A stretch of DNA of 16,112 nt. Source: JAAYZM01 sp964510785 (lineage in GTDB: Bacteria > Actinomycetota > Actinomycetes > Actinomycetales > Cellulomonadaceae). The notes under the pieces were generated by a model. That model was given only the letters and a program-made list of their open reading frames with translations, did not search any database and was not told where the DNA came from. Each line of letters opens with the position of its first letter. Position 1 is the stretch's first letter. Positions 6,542 to 13,200 of this stretch are shown one piece after another. A program made the translations under genes and the position numbers. The stretch lies in contig CAZECM010000067.1 of the NCBI GenBank assembly GCA_964510785.1, positions 1 through 16,112 on the forward strand, read 5' to 3'.

Positions 6542-7384
6542 GTGAGCAGGCTTCTCATCGAGCACACCACGCGTTTCGCCTACCAGGGCAGTGTGAGCGC
6601 CTCCTACAACGAGGCGCGCATGACCCCGCGGCACGAACCGGGGCGCCAGCACGTGCTGCACAGCGGGATCGACATCGCGCCGCTCACCTGGCGTCACGAC
6701 TACGTCGACTACTGGGGCACGCGCGTCACAGCGTTCGAGGTGCTCTCGGCGCACACCGAGCTCGAGATCACCGCGAGGGCGCTCGTGGAGGTGACCGCCC
6801 GGCCGCACGGCGGCGCGGGGGCGGGGTGGGAGGACGTGCGCGCGGCAACGGTCACGGACGAGCTCGCCGAGTACCTCTCGGACTCGCCGACGACGGCGCC
6901 CCCGCCCGACGTCGCCGCGATCGCGGCCCGCGCGGCCCGCGAGCACCCGCCGCACGAGGCCGCGCGGATCATCTGTGCGGGACTCGGCGAGGAGGTCGCC
7001 TACGTCCCCGGCGCCACGGCCGTCCACTCGACGGCCGCGGAGGCCTGGGACGTGCGCCAGGGCGTCTGCCAGGACATGGCGCACCTCTCCGTGGGCGCCC
7101 TGCGCTCGGTGGGCATCCCCGCGCGCTACGTCTCCGGCTACCTGCACCCCGAGCGCTCGGGCGCGATCGGGCAGGCGGCGGCGGGCGAGTCCCACGCGTG
7201 GGTCGAGTGGTGGGCCGGCGCCTGGACAGGGTTCGACCCGACGAACCGCAGCGAGGTGACCGAGCACCACGTCGCGCTCGCGCGTGGACGGGAGTACCAG
7301 GACGTCGCCCCGCTGCGGGGGATCTTCGCCGGGCCGGGGACGCAGGACCTCGACGTGAGCGTCTCGATCACGCGCGAGGCCTGA
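6542..7384 (+). CDS. Transglutaminase-like cysteine protease family protein
   Basis: This 280-aa protein has the bacterial transglutaminase N-terminal beta domain (about residues 1-85, with LLIEHTTRFAYQGSVSASYN and MTPR) followed by a papain-like transglutaminase core. The triad is visible: Cys176 in QGVCQDMAH, His218 in ESHAWVEWW, and Asp232 in GFDPTNR. Such proteins may hydrolyse or transfer amide bonds. In this conserved three-gene neighbourhood the likely role is processing the product of the ATP-grasp ligase, but the substrate is unknown. There is no signal peptide, which argues for a cytoplasmic role. The GTG at 6542 is chosen for its ribosome-binding site. A much longer upstream in-frame extension is a shadow of the alpha-E gene. 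It is the last gene of the operon and converges on the LuxR gene with a 20-bp gap. Confidence 0.92.
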   Translation: MSRLLIEHTTRFAYQGSVSASYNEARMTPRHEPGRQHVLHSGIDIAPLTWRHDYVDYWGTRVTAFEVLSAHTELEITARALVEVTARPHGGAGAGWEDVRAATVTDELAEYLSDSPTTAPPPDVAAIAARAAREHPPHEAARIICAGLGEEVAYVPGATAVHSTAAEAWDVRQGVCQDMAHLSVGALRSVGIPARYVSGYLHPERSGAIGQAAAGESHAWVEWWAGAWTGFDPTNRSEVTEHHVALARGREYQDVAPLRGIFAGPGTQDLDVSVSITREA

Positions 7385-7393
7385 GATCGGTCA

Positions 7394-7429
7394 GCGGGTG
7401 CCTGTCAGCGCGACTCGGCGCTGACCCGC
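7394..7429. terminator. Hairpin between convergent genes, candidate bidirectional terminator
   Basis: GTCAGCGC (7404-7411) and GCGCTGAC (7418-7425) form a perfect 8-bp stem around a 6-nt loop. A further GCGG/CCGC pair (7394-7397 with 7426-7429) extends it beyond a bulge. It overlaps the stop codon of the minus-strand regulator and lies just after the transglutaminase stop, so it is placed to stop transcription from both sides. No T-tract is present. Confidence 0.6.
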
Positions 7430-10119
7430 ACGGCGAGCTGGGAGCGGGAGGAGATCGCGAGCTTGCGGTAGATCGACTGCAGGTGGGCGTCGATGGTGCG
7501 CGGGCTGAGCGCGAGGTGCTCAGCGGCGTCGCGGTTGCTGAGCCCGCGGCCCACGGCCAGGGCGACACGCAGCTCGGCCGGGGAGAGCACCGCGGCCATC
7601 GCGACCTGCCCCCCGGTGCGCCCCGGTGAGCTGCGCAGGCGCGTCGCCCGCTCGACCCACGGGCGTGATCCCAGGGACTCGAACGCGTCGAGGGCGGCGT
7701 CGAGCTCCTCGCGGGGCGGGTGCCGCGGATCGAGCTCGGCGAGGGCGAGCCGGCTGCGCGCGGCCTCGAACGGTGCACCGAGCTCGTCGAGGACCTTGGC
7801 TGAGGCGCGTAGAGCATCCGTGTCCTTGTCGAGCATGCCTCGCCCACGCAGCGCGACCGCCCGCGCCCAGGCACGTCCCGTGGTGGTGGCCGCCTGGTCG
7901 ACCTGGGCGACGAGGCGGGCCGCGTCGTCGTGGTGGCCGGTCGCGAGCAGCGCCTCGAGGAGGTCGCCGTGGAACCAGAGCACACCCGGGTCCGTGACAC
8001 CTCCTGTCCGTTCGAGGTGCCAGACCCATCGCAGCGGCTCGAGCGCGTCGCCGGGCCGTCCGTCCGCGAGCGCCGCGAGCCCCAGGGCGTGGCGGCCCCA
8101 CGCGGACAGCGCGCCCATGCCGAGCGCGTCGCCGCGGTCCGTGCTGCGCTGGGCGTGCGCCACTGCGTCGGTCACCATGCCGAGGGCTGCCTCGGTCCGG
8201 GCGAGCGTCGCGTGGCCGAAGTTGCCGCGGAGGTCGGTCAAGGTGTCGTGGAACGTCACCGAGACCAGCGCCTCCGCCCGGGCGCGGCTCCAGCGACCGG
8301 TGCGCCAGGCCACCTCGGCGCTCATGGCCGTGGCGAAGTTCTCCATCTCCCGGAAGGCCGCCCTGCGAGTCGTCTCGACGACCGACGCGAAGGTGGAAGC
8401 AGACTCGTCCCACCGTTCCTGGACCATCAGCGCGAAGCCCGCCAGCTCCGCGATCTCGAGTACCGGTCGGTCCGTCGAGTCGGCGATGTGGTCCACGAGC
8501 GCGTCGAGCTCTGCGAGCCGCTCGCGCAGCGCCGCAGCGGGTGCTCCTCCGGTCAGGAGCACGTGGGTGGCCATGACCCGCGCCGCGACCTGGGCATCGT
8601 GTCCCGCGTGGGCAGAGAGCTGCTCGGCCCGGTTCGCGAGGTCGGACGCGTCCCGCGAGGACTCGAGCGTCGCTAGCCGCGCGGCGGAGACCAGCAGCGA
8701 GACGGCGAGGTCCGGGTAGTCGTCCTGGACGTGGGCGACCTCGGCCTCGAGGAGCCGTCGCGCTCTCGCGACGGACTCCGTCCAGCCCATCACCTGCCCC
8801 AGGACGTCGACCGCCTCGGCGCGCACCGGACGTGGGGCCAGCTGCTGGTACTCGGTGCGCAGGATCTCGACGGCGACGTCCGGGCGCCCCGCGTCCCACG
8901 CCGCGTTCGCGCTGGCGACGAGCCGCTCGGCGCGCTCGGTGACGTCCTCGGTCAGTGCGGCGGCACGGCCGAGCGCGTCGGACGCCGTCATCGGGTCGTT
9001 GCTCGCGGCGGCGCGCGCGGCGAGCGCAACGAGAGCCTCGACCGCCTCGGCGGTGTCCCCCTCGCTGCCCTCGGTGAGATGCCACGCGCGTCGCGACAGG
9101 TCGTTCGGGTGCAGGGCCGCCGCGAGCGCTCGGTGCGCGGCCCGGCGCTCGGGCTCCGGCATCGCCGCGACCGCAGCACCGGCATACAGCGGGTGGGTCA
9201 GGCGTGGCGGCGGACCCACGACGACGATCCCGGCATCGACGGCGGCGTCGAGGTCGCCGAGGTCCAGGCCCAGCCGCGCCAGAGTTGCCGTGAGTGCGCC
9301 CACGCCCACCGGACCGGCCAGGGCGAGCACCCCGGCCGCGGTCCGGGCCGGCGCAGGGAGGCCATCGAGGCGCTCGCCCGCCCACCGGTCCCACCGCGGC
9401 CCGGGGCGGGCGAGCCGTGGTACCCGGCGAGCACTCCGGCGCTGTTCCGCGGAGAGCCCACGGGCGAACTCCAGCATGGCGAGCGGGTTGCCGCCGCACG
9501 CCTCGCGGCACGCTTCTGCCACGTCAGGCATCAGACCGGCCTCGGCCCCGAGGAGCTCGCGGGATCCGACCGGGTCCAGGCCACCCAGGGCGAGCTGGAC
9601 GACGTCGTCGTCGATCTCGGCGCCGGGGCGCACCGCGAAGACGAAGGCGATGCGGTCGCCGAAGAGGCGCCGGCGCGCGAAGCGCAGCGCCCGTGCGGAG
9701 GCGTCGTCGAGCCAGTGCGCGTCGTCGACCACCACGAGGACCGTCGCGGACTCCGCGGCCTGTGTGAGCAGCTCCAGCACCGCGAGCCCGAGCGCGACGG
9801 GTTCCGCGGGCTCGCCCGTGGTCATCACCCTCGCCAGCGTCGAGCGGTGCGTCTCGGGGAGCGTGGCAAGGGGTTCTCGACGCGAGCGGACCAGACTGAC
9901 GAGCGCCGCGAAGGCGATGGCCTGCTCGGCCGCGGATCCCGACATGGTGAGCACGCTGGTACCGGGCGTGGCGCGGGCGGCGGTCGCGGCGTCCTCGAGC
10001 AGCGCCGTCTTTCCGATGCCGGGCTCACCTATCAGGGCGAGGGAGCCGGGCGAGCCGGCCCTGGCTCGCTCGAGGAGGTCCGCGATGGCGGCGCGCTCCG
10101 GGTCCCGACCGATCAGCAT
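7405..10119 (-). CDS. LuxR-family transcriptional regulator with AAA ATPase domain (LAL type)
   Basis: This 904-aa protein has the LAL (large ATP-binding LuxR) architecture. The N-terminal P-loop ATPase has Walker A GEPGIGKT (residues 31-38) and Walker B VLVVVDDAHW (127-136). A long alpha-helical, TPR-like middle region follows. The C-terminal LuxR helix-turn-helix (845-904) has LSPAELRVA, GLSNRDAAEHLALSPRTIDAHL and IYRKL. LAL proteins, of which MalT is the prototype, usually activate transcription after binding a ligand and ATP. The length is typical and no truncation is seen. It is divergent from the large secreted protein gene, which makes that gene a plausible target, and it converges on the ATP-grasp operon. 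The ATG start gives the normal MLIGRDPERAAI opening and has no ribosome-binding site, consistent with a leaderless transcript. Confidence 0.93.
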   Translation of the reverse strand: MLIGRDPERAAIADLLERARAGSPGSLALIGEPGIGKTALLEDAATAARATPGTSVLTMSGSAAEQAIAFAALVSLVRSRREPLATLPETHRSTLARVMTTGEPAEPVALGLAVLELLTQAAESATVLVVVDDAHWLDDASARALRFARRRLFGDRIAFVFAVRPGAEIDDDVVQLALGGLDPVGSRELLGAEAGLMPDVAEACREACGGNPLAMLEFARGLSAEQRRSARRVPRLARPGPRWDRWAGERLDGLPAPARTAAGVLALAGPVGVGALTATLARLGLDLGDLDAAVDAGIVVVGPPPRLTHPLYAGAAVAAMPEPERRAAHRALAAALHPNDLSRRAWHLTEGSEGDTAEAVEALVALAARAAASNDPMTASDALGRAAALTEDVTERAERLVASANAAWDAGRPDVAVEILRTEYQQLAPRPVRAEAVDVLGQVMGWTESVARARRLLEAEVAHVQDDYPDLAVSLLVSAARLATLESSRDASDLANRAEQLSAHAGHDAQVAARVMATHVLLTGGAPAAALRERLAELDALVDHIADSTDRPVLEIAELAGFALMVQERWDESASTFASVVETTRRAAFREMENFATAMSAEVAWRTGRWSRARAEALVSVTFHDTLTDLRGNFGHATLARTEAALGMVTDAVAHAQRSTDRGDALGMGALSAWGRHALGLAALADGRPGDALEPLRWVWHLERTGGVTDPGVLWFHGDLLEALLATGHHDDAARLVAQVDQAATTTGRAWARAVALRGRGMLDKDTDALRASAKVLDELGAPFEAARSRLALAELDPRHPPREELDAALDAFESLGSRPWVERATRLRSSPGRTGGQVAMAAVLSPAELRVALAVGRGLSNRDAAEHLALSPRTIDAHLQSIYRKLAISSRSQLAVRVSAESR

Positions 10120-10253
10120 GCGGTCACAGTACTGGCGAGCGGCCCGGGTGAAAACGCTGGTCGCGCGATCGATTAGGTGATCTTCCGGATGCTTGGCGGG
10201 TTGCCGGTCTCCTAGCGTCGAGAAGTCGCATTCATCGAGACCGAGGAGTACGG
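10120..10253 (+). promoter_or_regulatory. Divergent promoter region of the secreted protein gene
   Basis: This 134-bp intergenic region serves two divergent genes. For the plus-strand gene a GAGGAG ribosome-binding site (10243-10248) lies 5 nt before the ATG, and TAGCGT (10213-10218) is a possible -10 box. The best -35 candidate, TTGGCG (10193-10198), is only 14 bp away, which is too close. No clear LuxR-type dyad operator was recognised. Confidence 0.4.
10126..10154 (-). promoter_or_regulatory. Candidate leaderless promoter of the LAL regulator
   Basis: On the minus strand, TTTTCA (10149-10154) is followed after exactly 17 bp by TACTGT (10126-10131), which fits TANNNT. The ATG begins 6 nt later. 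Optimal -35/-10 spacing, together with absence of a ribosome-binding site, suggests transcription starting at the start codon. Seen by eye only. Confidence 0.5.
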
Positions 10254-13200
10254 ATGACGTGGACGGGCGTCGGTGCGTACCGCCGGGTCGGCGCCCTGAG
10301 CGTGCTCGCGCTCGTGGCGACGCTCTTGGTTGCCCTTCCTGGACCGGCGCTCGCCACGGCCGGCACGGAGAACGACGCGACCTGCCAGACCGAACCGCTC
10401 GGCGCCTACCAGGCGCCGGTCGGGTTGCGGCAGCCGTTCGTCAACGGCCTCGGCGACTCGGCCGCATCCGCCCCCCGGTACCGGGTCGAGGCCACTGGAA
10501 CCGGCACCTACACCCTGACGGTGCGCAACGCCGCGAACAGCTCCGTCGTCGCCACGATCTCCACCTCGCACACCCAGTGGGGCTTCTCGCCCGACCAGGA
10601 CCGCTTCGTGACCTGGGGCTTGTCGGCCGACCAGTTCGAGTACCGCCTCTATGACCTGGCCCGCTCCAACCCCGGCAGCAACCCGGTGCTCAGCCGGACG
10701 GTCGGCGGGCACGACCCCCGGCTCGGGTTCAGCCCGCACGGTGAGTACTTCGCAGTCTCCGCCTACGAGGGAAGCAGCCAGACCACGGTGGAGCTGCGGA
10801 TCTTCGACTCGAGGCTCACGAACACGGAGCGCCACAGCGCACTGCTCACGTTCGGGATCACGCCACCCGGCGGCGGCGGGAACTTCCACGGCGCCGGCTG
10901 GGGCTTCAGCCCGGACGACGACGAGTTCGTCTACGCCTACACCTCCTCACCCACCACAGCAGAGCTGCGTGCCGTAGACCTCGATGCCGGCGCACTGCGC
11001 TACAGCGCGACGATCCCCGCTCAGGGGTTCTGGGCGTTCTCCCCACGCGGAGACGTGCTCGCTGCGGCGTGGCAAGCGACGGCGTCCTCGACGGCCGTCC
11101 GGCTGGTGGGCACGCACGCCAACAACCAGGTCCTCGCCAACACTACGTACAACGCCGTTGCCGCCCTCAGCTTCGAGGCGGCGAGCAACGGTCACCTCGC
11201 CCACCTCGGTACCGAGACGTATGTGCTCGCCCCGGTCGCACCCCCCGTCCCCGACTTCTGCCCGCCGACGTGGCGGGCCGGCTCGGTGCTGACCGCGGAC
11301 CAGGTGACGACGACGTCGGTCCGGCTCTCCTGGCCCGGGGCGAACCACGCGACGTTCGGCGCGCGCGACGACACGGCCGTGGCGGCCTACCGAGTCTTCC
11401 GCGGCGCGACCCAGATCGCCGAGCTCGACGCCGGGGTCACCCAGCACGTCGTGACGGGACTCGCCTCCGCGACCGCGTACACCTTCCGCGTCGAGGCGGG
11501 CGACGCGGCGGGCAACTGGTCGACCGGCGGCCCCAGCCGCGCGGTGACGACCGCGGCGGAGGTCTGGCCGCCCGGCGCGCAACTGACGTTCTCCGCGATG
11601 GGCGAGACACAGGTCACCGTGGCCTGGCCAGCCGCGACCGGTGGCGGCTTCGTCCCGACGGGGTACCGGGTGCTGCGCAACGGCGTGGTCGAAGGCGAGA
11701 CCGTACCGGGCACTCGCACGCTGACCGCCACTGGTTTGCGGCCCGGCATGCGCTACACCTTCGAGGTGCGGGCGATCGGGGCGTCCGGCGAGGTCCCGGG
11801 CCCACAGGGCGAGGTTCGCACCGTGAGCACTCCCGGCCGGCTCTCCGGCGTCGTCACCCGTGACGACGCCCCGCAGGGCGGAGTCGCGGTGCTGCTGGTG
11901 CGGGTCGACGAGCGCGGTGGCGTGCTCGACACGGTCCATGCGACCTCGGACGCGCAGGGCTACTGGTCGGCCAACCGGCGTGCCGAGGACGCGCACTCGG
12001 GTGGCCTGATCCCCGGCCGGTGGCTCGTGGCAGCGTCCACCATGGGACTGTCCGGCCCGGTGAGCATCGCCGGAGACCGGTTCGTCGCGGTGAGCTACAC
12101 GGGGGGCGCCGTCGTCGACCTCGACTTCACCCTGGTCTCCACGGCCACCTCCGCAGGCCCGAGCACCGTGTCGGGCACGTACTTCGACGACGGCGACGGC
12201 GACGGCGTGCAGGACCCGGGCGAGGAACCCATCGCCGGCAGGTCCTTCTTCTGCACCGCGACCCGCATCAGTCTGAACGCCCAGAGCTGTGCGCCCACCA
12301 CGGCCGACGGCACCTTCAGCCACACGGTCACCGATCCCGGCCTGCTCATCCTCGAGCAGCCGACCCTCGCGCAGGACTGGTACCCGACCAGTCGCCCGCA
12401 GCGCGCGGTGCTCGAGCTCGCACCCGGTGCGAGCGCGACCGGGCTCGCGGTGGGTGTGATCCACGGCCAGAGCACGCTGACGGGCCGGGTGAGCGAGGAC
12501 CGCAACGACAACGGCACGCTGGACGCGGGTGAGGGCGGCACCAGGGTGGACCCGAGTACCTACCTCTACGTGTGTGCGTCCTCGGCCCTGGTGGCCGAGA
12601 AGTGTGCGACGCCGGATCGGGACGGCTCGTGGTCCATCGACGGCCTGCCGCCGGGCACGTTCACGGTGACCGTCACCGTCGACGGGGAGTACTGGGTGCC
12701 GGCGAGCAGCGGGACGAGCCGGGCGGCGAGCATCGGGGTGAACGGGGGCACCGCCGCGGTGGCCGACCTGCTCGTGGTGCCCAACTACGGCGCCGTCGAC
12801 ATCGAGGTCTTCGCCGACTTCGACACCGACGGCGTGCGCGACGACTTCGAGCCCGCGCTGACTCGCGTCGAAGTGTGCGCGCTCGAACCATTCGTCGCGG
12901 ACCCGGAGAACCCCGAGTACTTCCCGCGGCCGGTGTGCGGCCACGTGGACGCCGACGGACGCGTGCAGCTCGGCCCGCTGCCGACGGTGGCCGACCTCGA
13001 GGTCCGGGTCCGCGGGATGAACAACGCGTACTCCGGGGTGATCCCCGCCGCGCTGGGCGAGGAGTACGACGAGCACTTCGTCACCGATGTGACGCGCGGA
13101 CAGACGACGAACCTGTCGATCGCCTTCGACACCGACCCGGTTCCCGACGCGCCCGCGCACGTGTCGGTGGCGAGGTCGCCGGGTTACCTGGACGTGTCAT

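Noticed and set aside
8731..10176. Long plus-strand open frames opposite the LuxR-type regulator
   Set aside because: These are shadows of the regulator's codons and carry no recognisable domain.
10947..13160. 737-codon minus-strand open frame opposite the secreted protein
   Set aside because: It is rich in Arg/Gly/His with no motif; the plus strand has consistent domain repeats and a signal peptide.
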